Source of the DNA: Acanthamoeba castellanii str. Neff
Taxonomy: Eukaryota > Discosea > Longamoebia > Acanthamoebidae
Length of the DNA stretch: 64,000 nucleotides
Assembly (NCBI RefSeq): GCF_000313135.1
Contig: NW_004457368.1
Location: 6,218-70,217 of the forward strand
Direction: 5' to 3'
Of the stretch, positions 24,401 through 35,072 are shown in pieces. The notes beneath the pieces were generated by a model, which was given only the letters and a program-made list of their open reading frames with translations, ran no database searches and was not told the DNA's origin. The translations under genes and the position numbers were made by a program. Position 1 is the stretch's first letter. Every line of letters begins with the position of its first letter.

Positions 24401-24902
24401 TAGTGTACCATCTCTGCGTGCAGACTCATCTCTAATTCTTTCTGTTCTGGCAGGCCGATGAGATTTCAGATATTCTGAAGATGAGAATCGACGCTCTCTT
24501 GCGTGAGAAGCTCGCCAACGTGGTATGCGGGCAAACATATACATTTCTTATGGATTAGTTCTTATGATTATTGATCTTTTTCATGCGTGCGCGCGGCAGG
24601 ATATGGCAAGCCGCATCGAGCAGATAGTGCAGAAGCTCGTGACGCGGCGCATCGAGGAGCAGGTCGCGCAGAACAAACGAAAGCGGGAGAAGGAGGAGGA
24701 GAAAAACAATCGACGACATGCCGCGCACGAGGGTGACACCGCCGGCGGTAGCGGCGAGCAGCCCGTTTTCTCATTTCGACTGCGGCGGAGCACGGTCAAG
24801 CTCTTCCAGGCCATGATCGGAGGCGGTAGCGCAGCGGTAGCGCACGGAACGAAGAGAACCGAGGCGCCACCGCGACCAGCGCGTCTGGCACCGACGGTGT
24901 GA
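21451..24902 (+). CDS. Alpha/beta hydrolase of a plant/protist family, interrupted by an assembly gap
   Basis: A serine hydrolase of unknown substrate. The start at 21451 gives RPPRNEYLPSQLGPTQF and FTIAGRRYKRHDLEL, the N-terminal signature of a family known from plants. The fold shows the oxyanion strand IYLHGNSGSRMDA (about 21730-21770), FAFDFAGAGQSEG (about 21813-21850), the nucleophile elbow GRSMGA (about 22113-22130, Ser) and the histidine loop IEGGHN (about 22660-22680). Downstream exons (23995-24520) code for a less familiar region with KLFYMRVAEQYTDSDIILLF, then a coiled, charged tail. Exons from 21962 occur twice because of the unmerged overlap around the gap. The frame stops at 24902, but a plausible charged C-terminus continues in another frame to 25453, so a one-base error near 24825-24840 is possible. 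Confidence 0.8.
21962..22862 (+). repeat. First copy of a ~900-bp duplicated block ending at the gap
   Basis: This block is nearly identical to 22919-23876, including introns. It ends within the same sequence (GATATTGTC on the minus strand; GTGTGGATGGCAGGTT on plus) at which the second copy continues into unique DNA. The simplest reading is the end of one contig overlapping the start of the next. Confidence 0.9.
22863..22918. other. Assembly gap (56 N)
   Basis: A run of 56 unknown bases. The sequence to the left (ending GATGGCAGGTT) recurs at 23866-23876, and the sequence to the right (TGAACAGGACGACGTGG) recurs at 21962, so the gap probably has negative true length. Confidence 0.99.
22919..23876 (+). 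repeat. Second copy of the duplicated hydrolase block
   Basis: It matches 21962-22862 with scattered single-base changes and two intronic insertions: about 45 bp near 23470-23515 and a GTGCGTGTGC tract near 23578-23597. These differences look like allelic variation between haplotypes rather than two diverged genes. Confidence 0.88.
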
Positions 24903-25453
24903 CGACAACGACAACCACCGCAACTGCGAGCGTCAGCGACCTCACCACTACCATCACCGCCACCCAGTCCACCAGCGATGAACCAACAGAGAACAGCGGC
25001 GACGAGCGAAAAGAGAAGAACAGCAGCGCAGGTGCGGGGGATGTGAACGACGAGGTGCACGTCGACGAGGGGGAGGTCATCGCCACGATCGAGGAGGTCC
25101 TGTGCGAGATCGGGCTGGTGAGCGAGAAGGACCGGCCGCACCTCCACGCGGTCATATGCGACAGCGTGCGGGAGGTGATCAAGCGCGAACTCGACAATCA
25201 CCGCTGCACCGAGCGCGAGCGTCGGGAGCGAGAGCTCGAGATCAACAAGGACCATCAACATCAGCAGAAGGCGAAGGACAGCACACACGAGGGCGCCAGG
25301 CCGAAGAGCAGCAGCAGCCGAGAGAAGCGAGCCCACAAGAAGCAGCAGCAGCAACATACGGAAGACCAGCCGACACTGGCACCTTCTTCAGTGGAGGAAG
25401 TGGTCGAGGTAGTTGCTGCAGGGACGAACGACGAGGTGTCGTCATCGTACTGA
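24899..25453 (+). other. Open charged reading frame, possible true C-terminus of the hydrolase
   Basis: The frame is open for 184 residues, rich in Thr, Glu, Lys and Gln (for example ATIEEVLCEIGLVSEKDR and VICDSVREVIKRELDN), and ends at 25453. It has no good start of its own. It is offset from the preceding exon next to a near-duplicate GGTAGCGCA motif at 24825-24845. It is either a continuation after a one-base assembly error or untranslated 3' sequence. Confidence 0.4.
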
Positions 25454-25606
25454 GTAGGTATGAGCGGAAGCACAAAGAAAGAGAGTCTTCTTAGCCACGA
25501 AGCGAGGCCTCTGGTGGTGGCCCTTCGTTCGAACTAAGCACCCAACAGCAGAACCAAAAGTTAAAGGGTCTTCAGCGAAGACCACGACACAAAGCTGTTG
25601 TGATTG

Positions 25607-28600
25607 ATGGAGGGGACAGGAGGTCCGTCGAGGTATCGCTACGTGGTGGTGTTGGATTTGGAGGCCACATGCGAGGAGGTGCGGAATCCTTCGTCCTCGG
25701 GCGCAGGAGACGGCACTGAGAACCGACTGCATCACGAGATTATCGAATTTCCCTGGGCAGTGGTCGATTTGAAGGAGGCAAAGGTCATCGAGCAGCGCCA
25801 GCTGTACGTGAAGCCCGAATGGGAGGAAAATCGCCACCTCTCCGCCTTCTGTACCAAGCTCACTGGAATCACCGATGCTGTACTCGCCGAGCAGGGTCAG
25901 CCGCTCAAGCAATGCATTGCCATCTTCGCCCAGGCCATGCACGACCTCCAGCAGCAAGACGGGGGCGTAGACAAAGATTTAATCTGTGTAGCGACGGATG
26001 GGGACTGGGATCTCGACGTGCAGTTGCGAGGCGAGGCTGCAGCGAAGGGCCTCGACGTGCCCTACCATCTGCAGCGCTTCATCAACGTGCGTGAGGAGGT
26101 GTCATACTTCTACAAGCCGGGCCGTGAGCACCACATCAAGGGCCTTAAGTCGCTCCTGCGGTACCTCGGGCTGCCGCACCAGGGGCGCCATCACTCCGGC
26201 ATCGACGACGTCCTCAACATCTGCCAGATCGTTCTACGACTCGCTGCCGACGGCCACGCCTTCACTCCTGGTACGCTCTGCATGCGCGCGGTGGTGCGTG
26301 TGCGGTGATGCGTGAGCGTGTGCTTACTCGAGTGTGTGCAGAGCGCGCCGTGGTGGTCGGTAGCACAGACAAGGCTGCCAAGGCGGTGATGGAGGCGGAC
26401 TTCTCCAAGTGGTGGAGCGCGGAGGAGCTCACCCCAGAGATCCTGAGCGTCCTGATGGGCTTCCGCCCCGATGAAGGTACCCACCATTACGCTTGTAGTA
26501 GCCGACTTCTCTACGCGTGCCGTACCTGATTGTGGTGGTGGCAGCTCTCATCACCGTGATAACCATTGCCAACACTTGTGATGTGCATGGTCTATCGCAG
26601 TCCTCAACATCTACCAGTTTGGCAGCCGCGTGTATGAATGCGACGACAACGATGCACACTGGTCGTTCATCATTACGATGGGAGACTACTACAAGGGACC
26701 CGCCAACTTCACCCGCGGTACTTAGAGCACATGTAGAAGTGCTGCGAGTGCATGCGTCTAACAGGCGCCGTGTGTGTGTGTGTGTGTGTGTGATCAGGGA
26801 ATGTACATGCACGTGTGGGTCCGATGTGGAAATTTGAGGAGAGCCTGCGACACAACGACCTCTACCAGGTCATATCGTTGTCCCTCCCCGCTCGCTTCGT
26901 GTGGAAGGAGACCGTGCGGTTTGAGATGATCGATCGGCTCAACCTCCGCAAGCTGGCCCGATCCGTTCTCGAGCAGTTCCACGGTCAGACCAAGGCAAAG
27001 CTGGTGCGTATTTTCAAGACCGACGGCGCCAAGCTCTTCGTCAAGGAGATACTGCGCATGTTCAGGTACCAACCAGTTGCTGTGGGCTGCTCGTAGTGAG
27101 TGTCTACTCACCGCACGCCGACCACAACCTGCCGGCAGGTCGGTGATGTTCGGGATACAGCTGCTGGACGAGGGGAAGGTGGTGGACTACCGCCAGGCCA
27201 ACGCATACCAGCGCGAGATTGAAGCCATGGGCGAACTGACTGTTCAAGGCTGTGCAACAGTCGTCGACCGATTCAAGGTAACTGCCTCCACCGGTGTGTT
27301 ACCTATTATTTCTAAAATGCCTGCTGCTCACACTTACTGTGGTTGGCATACTATGCCAGCCCGAGCTGGAGCGATTGCTGGGCGTGTTTCGCGGGAAGAT
27401 CGCGTCTGAGGAGGAGGACTTCCGGCGGCTGGTCGAGCGAGCGTATCAGGAAACGCAACGCACTTCGGAGGACGAAAGCGCACGGGGGTTTCGCTTGCTG
27501 CGTACACTGGTGCAGCAAAAGGGCGCGGGCTTACTGGTGCGACACCTGCCGGTGACCGTGCGACGCAGCGGCTCGCTGGTGCAGCTCTGCTGCGACGAGG
27601 ACGAACTGCGACGGCGAAGGCAGGCGCAAGACTGCGACGACGAGAAGGAGCGGCCGCCGGATCTTCTCTTCGCAGACCTGCATGACGACCACGACGACGA
27701 GGAGGACAACGATTCGCCCCTGGTCACTCTCCTCGCCCGACAGTGCCACGGCGTCATCATCGACGAAGCCGACGGCGCGTGCCGAGTCGTCTCGCTGCCG
27801 TTCCCGCGCTTTGCGAAGCCGCGACAATTAGCCGATATTCAGCACCGCGTCGACGCTCTCGACTTTGCCGCATCGGGTGCGCATCTCCCAGGCCGGCCCT
27901 ATCACTACACGCTCTTGCCCTCACTAACACTTTCGCTTTTTTCTTCGGTTGGCAGGCAAGGCCCTGTGTGTGCTGCCAAAGTTGAACGGCGCGCTGTGCG
28001 TTTTGTACGCCCGCGAGGGGAAGTGGAAGGTGTCGTCCCAGACCTCGATGGAGGCCGACGACCGCGTCGAAGAAGCGTCGCTTCCCTCCTCGGAGGGCAG
28101 CACCCTGCTGCGCGACGCATTCTGGGCGCTGTGGTCGGCAGTGGGCTACACCCTTCCGCCTGCCGAGGAGCAGGGCCGTCGGTGCTTCCTCTTCCAGCTG
28201 GCCGCCGAGGGCTTGGGCGCCTTCGCCGGAGTCCGCCCAGCAGCAGCGCCGGAGGAGGACGGAGAGGTGGTGGTCGACGCCGCCGGGTCATCACCGACTC
28301 CATTGCAACGCAATCTCTCGTCCGTCACAGGCCTGCGTCTCCCTCGGCTGCTCTACGTGGGCGTGGCCTGTCTCGAGACACTGCACCATCGCCTCAGCAG
28401 CGCCAGCCACGAGGTTAGTGCTTCACCTCGTCATTCTTCATTTTTCGTTCTTTTTTCCAACTGCCTGCTTTTTGACTGATGCCACGTCACACAGTTCTCA
28501 GGGTGGGAGCGCCCGCCAGTGCTGGTCGGCGTGGACAGCGCCTCAGCCTTGATGCAGCTCCTGACTAACCTGCCGCCGAGCATTGCCTCGGGCCTCATCG

Positions 28601-29106
28601 TCGCCGCCGGAGGTGATGGTGGCCCAGCTGAGCCGCAGTTGTGGCTCGACAGCCCGGCCTACATCAGCCTGCACGATGCCGTCAGGCAGCTGCGCGGGGA
28701 GCCGAGCGAAGAGGTCATGCTCAACGTGCTGCGGCGCATCGACGTCTCGCGCGAGGAGACCGCCATGCTGGCGCGCTTCCCGCAGTTCGCGGCCCTCTAC
28801 GCCAGCGTGAGCCACAGGCTGTGGCACCTCATCGACCGGGTCGACGCCGAGTACCACCGGGTGGACAGCGAGTGCGCCGCCGAGCTCAGCGCACGCACAA
28901 GCCAGCACGCCTCGCAGGCCAAGGCGGCCAAGGACCCGGCGACCACGCTGTTTGCGAGCAAGGTGGGCCGACACCCGTTCAAGCAGGTCCTCTTCGCCAT
29001 GCGGCGAGACCACCTGACCGCCGCCCAGTACTTCCGCACCTGCCTGATGAAGCTGCTGCTCCTCAACCTCAACGCCGACAAGCCGGCCACCAAGGTGCAG
29101 CCCTGA
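25607..29106 (+). CDS. ERI1-like 3'-5' exonuclease fused to nucleotidyltransferase-like and RNA-ligase-like domains
   Basis: Predicted RNA 3'-end trimming enzyme. The N-terminal DEDDh exonuclease is complete: VVLDLEATCEE (about 25640-25675), ATDGDWDLDVQL (about 25990-26030) and GRHHSGIDDVLNI (about 26185-26222). A phase-checked join (G|AG) leads to ELTPEILSVLMGFRPDE and then YQFGSRVYECDDNDAHWSF (about 26610-26665). That resembles a polymerase-beta-type nucleotidyltransferase, but the expected D-x-D after GS is replaced by H and S. Exons at 26815-27285 (LSLPARFVWKE, FGIQLLDEGKVVDYRQAN) complete this module. The third part looks like a T4 Rnl1-type ligase: GVIIDEADGACRVVSLPFPRF (about 27752-27815) and motif I KLNG (about 27978-27990). 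The later motifs look weak (SGLIV, and WLDSPAYISLH without the usual lysines). The stop is at 29106. ATG at 25607 is the first in frame. Confidence 0.82.
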
Positions 29107-29221
29107 TTCAGCGTAACCCCCCTCAACACACACATCTTAGCAAACAACGACAGGCGCATGTTCTTGTTTTCCGGTGTTCGTCTCGTGCGCTCTTCGTTCG
29201 TCTCTTTTGGTCTTTCTCTGC

Positions 29222-30146
29222 TCATGGCTGGCAGGCGACTTTGTGGCTGGGCCAGTCCCTGTGACCATGCGTGGTGCCGCGTTAACTGTGATGATGTGCC
29301 ACGCGCGGTGGGCGCGGAGCCGACGACTTACCTGCGCTGACACTCGTGTGAGCAGTAGGAGGCGGCTTTGCACCTGCCGCACCGCTGCGAGGAGGGAGCC
29401 CCGCACACCTGGCACGATCCTGTCTTCCCCGCTGCCGTTCCTGTGTAGCATCAAGCAACGGCGCAGGTGTGTGTGTGTGTTGCGTGAGTGCGTGGGCGGT
29501 GTGTCTGGGCGATGGCGGCGCGAGGTCACCTTTCTGGGGCGACAGGGCATCCAGCAAGACCTGCTTGGCCTCCTCGTTGGGGGTGAACGATTGCTCTGCC
29601 GCATCGCGCACCGTCCTGCCCATCCAGTCCGAAACTCGCGGGTTGGCTCCCTTCTCCAACAGGTACTGCACGACGTTCGTGTCGTTAGTCGTGTCGTGGG
29701 TCGTGTCGTGTCGTGTTGTGGCGTAAGCTTGAAGCGAACGTGGCAGGTGAAGAACGACACGCACGGTGTTGGCGGTACCTTCACTGTTTCGGCGCGGTTG
29801 TACATGACGGCAAGTGTGAGCGCGGTCTCCTTCTGTGCGTTTCGGATGTCAACCGGGCAGCCCTTGTCCAAGAGCATCTTCACCACCTCGAGCTGCCCTT
29901 TGAATGCCTGTGCTTGATTCAAAGAAGTGATTTATGATTTGCACAACTTGGTGACATTCTCTTCTTTCCCACAAGATTAGATTGCGTACAGCGCAGTGCA
30001 GAGGGAACCAGCCGAGCTCGTTGCAGGGCGCGTTGGTCAAGCCCTGACTCTATGATCTGCTTCATCTTCTCGACGTCATTCTTCTCGCTCGCCTTGTAAA
30101 ACTCCTTGCCCAACTTGTCCACCTTCACCTTGCCACCAAACATCAT
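29222..30146 (-). CDS. Ankyrin-repeat protein with C-terminal MYND zinc finger
   Basis: A likely protein-interaction adaptor. The start at 30146 (MMFGGKVKVDKLGKEFYKA) leads into ankyrin repeats: ELGWFPLHCA then, across an intron in phase, AFKGQLEVVKMLLDKGCPVD (about 29850-29905), ETALTLAVMYNRAETV (about 29785-29835) and KGANPRVSDWMGRTVRDAA (about 29600-29660). The C-terminal exons encode a MYND finger, SCQVCGAPSSQRCGRCK and YCSHECQRR (about 29333-29410), joined across a short intron to DWPSHKVACQP and a stop at 29222; the zinc-ligand pattern is complete. A single extra base in the GGG at 30042-30044 shifts the frame inside exon 1, so the ankyrin frame is only reached if it is removed; this is probably a sequence error. 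Confidence 0.78.
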
Positions 30147-30261
30147 CGCTCGTCGATCTACTGTGTTGCTTTCCGCCCACAACCAAGCGTCTTTCTTTTA
30201 TTCATTTTTTTCATTTCTTCCATTTTCATTTTTTTAATTCTAAAAGAAGAAGTTGTAAAAG

Positions 30262-31541
30262 ATGGAGGGAGCTGATGCTTCCGGCCGGGCGTCGCAACTG
30301 ACGGCCGACGGAACGAAGGCTCTGTTCGATGCTGGGCGAGCGGCGCGGGTGGTGGGCATGAACGGGTACTGCATTGTGCGGTCGGCCATCGACCCGACCT
30401 TCCTCCGCGACACCGTGCGGCCGGCCTTCGACGCCCACTTCACGTCGGTCGTGCTCCCGCGCCGCCCGCAGCCCAACCGCGGCCCGGGACGGTACCAAGC
30501 CGTGCTGCCGCTCACCGCGCCCTTCATCGACCCGCGTCTTGTGGGCGCCGACATGATCGTGCGGGTTCTCGACCACCTGCTGGGTCCCGACTTCGTTCTT
30601 TCACTCGCCTCGTCCCATGTCGCCCTGCCCGGTAGCGCACCAGCCTCCCTTTCGTTGTCGTCTTCGTTTCGTTTTCGCTTTCGTTCTTTCTTGTTCTTCG
30701 TTCTTTTTGGGCCAAATGTGCAGTGATTGTTTGCTGCAGGGTGTGAGCAGCAGGAGCCGCATATCGACTACGAGCCTCTCTTTGATACATTCCTCCCGCT
30801 CCCGCCCTACTGCGTCTATGTCCACATTCCGCTGGTAGACCTCACGCCCGACAACGGACCCACCGAGTTCTGGTCAGGTGCGGCACACCAAGCCGGCTGG
30901 GACGTCGAGTGATCTTTTAGAAATAACTGATCAGCCAATCACAACAACCACAGGTTCGCCCCACATGGCCATCAGCAGCGTCATCTCATCGCTGCGCGAG
31001 GTACCGCAGCCCCAATGGAGTGGTTGGCCCACGCCCCTCACCCTCGACTCTATCTACGACCAACTCACGCACCTCGCAGTTCAGTTCGCTGCCCATTGAC
31101 GTCCTGCCATCGGACAAGGTACTCCTGAACGTGGGCGACGTTGTGATCAAGGTACTACTCACTCCCCCACTCGAGAGGCTGTTCTTTTTTTTCTGAGAGA
31201 GTGGTTCAGGACATGCGGTGCTTCCATCGAGGCACGGCCAATACCACCGACCAAGCGCGGCCCATGCTCTCCCTCATCTACTCTCGCAAGTGGTATCGCT
31301 TGCCCTACGGTTCGGCGCTTCCTCTCTGCAGCCTGAGGCTTCTGTGTGCTGAGACCTGAAGTCGTACGGTTTGATCCTTCAAATTGCAGAAAAGCTGTAC
31401 AAGGAGGAGGGCTACCCGCCCATGGCTATTAAGAAGAAGGACCTGGACCGCCTCCCGCCCCACCTCCAGCCTATGTTCCGCTTCTGCCGTGTCGCCGAGC
31501 CAGAGCAGGCATTAGAGGACCAAACACAACCATCAGCTTGA
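30262..31541 (+). CDS. Phytanoyl-CoA dioxygenase (PhyH)-like 2OG-Fe(II) oxygenase
   Basis: A non-haem iron, 2-oxoglutarate-dependent hydroxylase; the substrate is unknown. The start at 30262 gives a PhyH-type N-terminus (GYCIVRSAIDPTFLRDTV). The iron-binding HxD lies in EPHIDYEPLFDTFLP (about 30752-30795), followed by VYVHIPLVDLTPDNGPTEFW (about 30810-30870), the usual strand after HxD. After short exons the distal histidine and 2OG-binding Arg lie in CFHRGTANTTDQARPMLSLIY (His about 31226, Arg about 31258-31260). The protein ends EDQTQPSA at 31541. Introns are short with T-rich or GT-rich interiors. It is convergent with the F-box gene, about 160 bp away. Confidence 0.85.
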
Positions 31542-31699
31542 ACTGGAGGTGGAGGTGGCGCATCCAGTAGTTGACGGCACGTGGAACCGAGTTGTGCTGT
31601 GGCTTGTGCTTGAGCGTGTAAGACTCTTGTTCACTTGAACAACGTTCCGCGCTCGTTGCTAAGAACAGATCTCCTGCTGCTGCTGGTAGAAGGTTGTAT

Positions 31700-33003
31700 T
31701 TATTCGAGACTGTTTGTAACATCGTCGCCAAGGAGCCAGGGACTCTTGAGCTTCAGCTTACTGGATGTATCCCCCAGCGAGTACAACTTGGGAACCTCAT
31801 CAGCGCGGAGCACCAACCTCACCAGGCCATCGAAATGTGCGACCAGGACAGAAGAGGCGTCGACGGGATCGCACCGAACGCCCAGGAGGTATGTGGCCAT
31901 ATTGGCCAGCAGACTTCGGTAGAGCTCCGGCGACGTGGCGCGTGAGACCCCGGGTCTTGGGCTGCCGTCCTTGGCCTTGTACCTAACATAGGCTGTACCA
32001 AGCACACCTCCACCATCAGAGCGCACATTATACGACACACGACACTACACGACACATGACACTTACGACACGCACGACACACACGGTGCTGGTACGCATA
32101 ATCTTGAGCGAGCGCTTGGTCTCGTTGAAAGTGAGGGTGAGTTGCAGCGGCAGACCGGACGCCACGCTGTAGATGACAGCCTTGGCGCGGTGGCAGACGA
32201 ACCGCTTGTAGTGCCGACTCTCCGCGATGCAGTCCTTCTCGTAGTACCACTCACGCGAGCTCAGGCGGCTCCAGTAGATGTTCGGCAGCAGAGACGCGAT
32301 GGCGCGCACGGCGGCCCCGGTGCTCTCCTCCTCGCGCCCTTTGTGCACTCGTGCGAGAAGACTGGCACCGCAAGCTCAGCGTGTGTCGTGCGTGCGTGCG
32401 TGTGTTGTGCGTGCGTGCGTGCGTGCGTGCAGGACGGGAATTACCGGTGGAGTTGGCGTCTCACGGAGGCCACGCTCTCGAGGAGCGTCGCGTGATCCGA
32501 CGTGCGCTTGAGCAGCCGCTTGAGCCACTCGACTTGCGGGTTCCCCTCGCGTTTGGTGGGTTCTTCGTCAGGCTCGACGTCTGGGACCTGCTGCAGCTGG
32601 TCGGTCAATTGCCTGGCCAAGCGAGTCACCTGGTGGTTGGGCTCATCTAGTCACGGGACACCTGAGGTGAGATCATGATGGGCTACCATAGACATCAAAT
32701 CCGCACACCACACACCGCACACGCACTCTCAAAGTGGCGAGCAAGCCGCCATCGGGCGACACTCCTCCATTTGGGCGGATCACTCGATGGCGGGTACTTC
32801 TCTTCTTCTTTGTCGTCATCAGGTTCGGGTGGTGGTCCTCGTTGAGGAAGAGGCCACGTGAAGTAGGCACGCTTCCACAGGGACGCGGACTTCTCTGAGT
32901 GGATGAGGTCGCGCCAGGCCACGCACACGAGCTGCGCGCGCAGCAGGTCCTCCACACCCAGAAACTGGAGCACGAGCCACACCACCTCCAGCGGCAGCTC
33001 CAC
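31700..33003 (-). CDS. F-box protein
   Basis: The N-terminus is an F-box, LPLEVVWLVLQFLGVEDLL and ACLVCVAWRDL-type spacing (about 32900-33000; seen as RAQLVCVAWRDLIHSEKSASLWK), predicted to bind SKP1 in an SCF ubiquitin ligase. The rest (RLLKRTSDHATLLESVASV, about 32460-32520; RLSSREWYYEKDCIAESRHYK, about 32205-32275; VRYKAKDGSPRPG, about 31940-31980; SKLKLKSPWLLGDDVTNSLE at the end) is not recognised as a known substrate-binding domain. The stop is at 31700. The first in-frame codon near 33003 is GTG, not ATG, and a CAG precedes it, so a short upstream first exon is likely but not identified. Confidence 0.7.
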
Positions 33004-33396
33004 CTCGGGACTGTCACTTGCCGACCTGGCTTGATTATAATTTTAATAATACAAATAATATAGAATATATATCCATAAAATGAATGTAATGAATGTGAAA
33101 AATAACAAAATGGTTGGTGTAGCTGTACCGACGGCGCGGTGACAGTGTTTGCCGACTTGCTCGCGGTCGGGCCAGCACTCCTTTCGCTTCATGCGTGAGT
33201 TGCAAAAGAACGAAAGAGAAAAAGAAAAGAATGAAGACGAAAATAAAGCGGCAAGGATTTATTGCTGGTGGGTGCGATCGAGTGTGGAGGCGGCCACGGC
33301 TCTGTTGTATATACAACACCAGCAGCTTGCGCGCGTTTAGAAGCACTTGCGATGAACAATGGAGGGTTTCTTTCCCGCCCGATGTTTCCTCTCCTT
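33004..33396. other. AT-rich interval between actin and the F-box gene, with a second actin tail
   Basis: It is AT-rich (33035-33120) and has no gene. On the minus strand, 33366-33337 reads PSIVHRKCF followed by TAA. This repeats the last nine residues of actin, which ends at 33397, with different codons at several positions. Confidence 0.75.
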
Positions 33397-34602
33397 TCAA
33401 AAGCACTTGCGGTGGACAATGCTGGGACCCGACTCGTCGTACTCCTCCTTGGAGATCCACATCTGCTGGAAGGTGGAGAGCGAGGCCAGGATCGAGCCGC
33501 CGATCCACACGGAGTACTTGCGCTCGGGCGGGGCGATGATCTTGATCTTCATCGTCGACGGCGCGAGGGCGGTGAGCTCCTTCTGCATGCGGTCGGCAAT
33601 GCCGGGGAACATGGTGGTGCCGCCCGACAGGACGACGTTGCCGTAGAGGTCCTTCCTGATGTCGACGTCGCACTTCATGATCGAGTTGTAGGTGGTCTCG
33701 TGGATGCCCGCCGCCTCCATGCCCAGGAACGAGGGCTGGAACAGGGTCTCTGGGCAGCGGAAGCGCTCGTTGCCGATGGTGATGACCTGGCCGTCGGGCA
33801 GCTCGTACGACTTCTCGAGCGACGACGACGCCGCGGCGGTGGCCATCTCCTGCTCGAAGTCGAGGGCCACGTAGCACAGCTTCTCCTTGATATCGCGCAC
33901 GATCTCGCGCTCGGCCGTGGTGGTGAACGAGTAGCCGCGCTCGGTGAGGATCTTCATGAGGTAGTCGGTGAGATCGCGACCGGCGAGGTCGAGGCGCAGG
34001 ATGGCGTGGGGCAGGGCGTAGCCCTCGTAGATGGGCACGGTGTGGGTCACGCCGTCGCCTGAGTCCATGACGATGCCGGTGGTGCGGCCCGAGGCGTAGA
34101 GCGAGAGCACGGCCTGGATGGCGACGTACATGGCGGGCGTGTTGAAGGTCTCGAACCTGATGGAGAGAGGAGGTGAGTATCTTTCCGGCGAAACCATTGC
34201 GTGGCGGTGATGGAAAAGAGGAGGAGTCTCGTACATGATCTGGGTCATCTTCTCGCGGTTGGCCTTGGGGTTGAGGGGGGCCTCAGTGAGCAGCACGGGG
34301 TGCTCCTCGGGGGCCACGCGGAGCTCGTTGTAGAAGGTGTGGTGCCAGATCTTCTCCATGTCGTCCCAGTTGGTGACGATGCCGTGCTCGATGGGGTACT
34401 TGAGGGTGAGGATGCCGCGCTTGGACTGGGCCTCGTCACCGACGTAGGAGTCCTTCTGGCCCATGCCCACCATGACGCCGGTGTGGCGCGGACGACCGAC
34501 GATTGAGGGGAACACGGCGCGCGGCGCGTCGTCACCGGCAAAGCCGGCCTTGCACATGCCCGAACCGTTGTCGATGACCAGAGCCTGAACTTCGTCTCCC
34601 AT
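33397..34602 (-). CDS. Actin (375 residues, one intron)
   Basis: Conventional cytoplasmic actin. The start at 34602 gives [20 protein letters not shown]. The nucleotide-binding and hinge motifs are intact ([50 protein letters not shown]), and the end is [11 protein letters not shown] at 33397. One intron at 34157-34234 (78 nt, GTACGA...ATCAG on the minus strand) splits codon 123, ...TQIM^FETFNTPAM. It has no in-frame stop and a length divisible by three, so unspliced mRNA would encode 401 residues; spliced, the product is exactly 375. Codon use is strongly C/G-ending, as expected for a highly expressed gene. A TATA box lies about 110 bp upstream. Confidence 0.98.
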
Positions 34603-35072
34603 GGTTGGTTGCTGGTGATGATGGTGTTGGTGAGTGTGACTTGCTGTTAAGCTGCTTGAGCTGTTCTTGCTGTTGTTGTTGCAGTGGAGAACAAGAGGAT
34701 GTTGAGATGGCTATTTATAAGAGAGGGATGGGACTTCAGGTACCCTGAAACGTGAGCTTCGGCTGTACAGTGCGCTGAACCAAGAGCAGTAGCTCGGGGG
34801 TACTTCCTACTGCGGTCCGTCAAGCTCGAAGGAGAGCATGCCACGTCAGCACAGATCGCCTACTGCAGTTGTGGTTGCGCGGTAACCCTAAAAAGGAGAG
34901 GAAAAAGAAATCCGTGAAACCACCCAGCGCGACTGGTACGTGTCAATTGGCCACCTCTTTCACGCTCGATCTCCACCAAGCAGCAGCTCCTGCCTCCTAA
35001 CACCCGCTTCCCGGTGAGTAGGTGCTGGGGTCGGGTTGAGGTCTGATATGACGTGTTATGTATCGTTTGTAT
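34603..35072. other. Actin upstream region and 3' flank of the tRNA methyltransferase gene
   Basis: No gene is seen. On the minus strand this is the actin promoter and leader: a T/G-rich leader at 34605-34685 (CAACAACAAGAACAG-like on the coding strand), then the TATA element at 34712-34719. Farther away (34720-35070) there is no other recognisable signal. Confidence 0.5.
34712..34719 (-). promoter_or_regulatory. TATA box of the actin gene
   Basis: The minus strand reads TATAAATA about 110 bp upstream of the actin start, in a GC-rich surrounding. It is a textbook TBP site for a strong Pol II promoter. Confidence 0.7.

Noticed and set aside
33035..33877. Minus-strand 280-codon frame over actin and its 3' flank
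   Set aside because: It overlaps actin in another frame, is Arg/His/Gly-rich by composition, and runs into AT-rich non-coding DNA.
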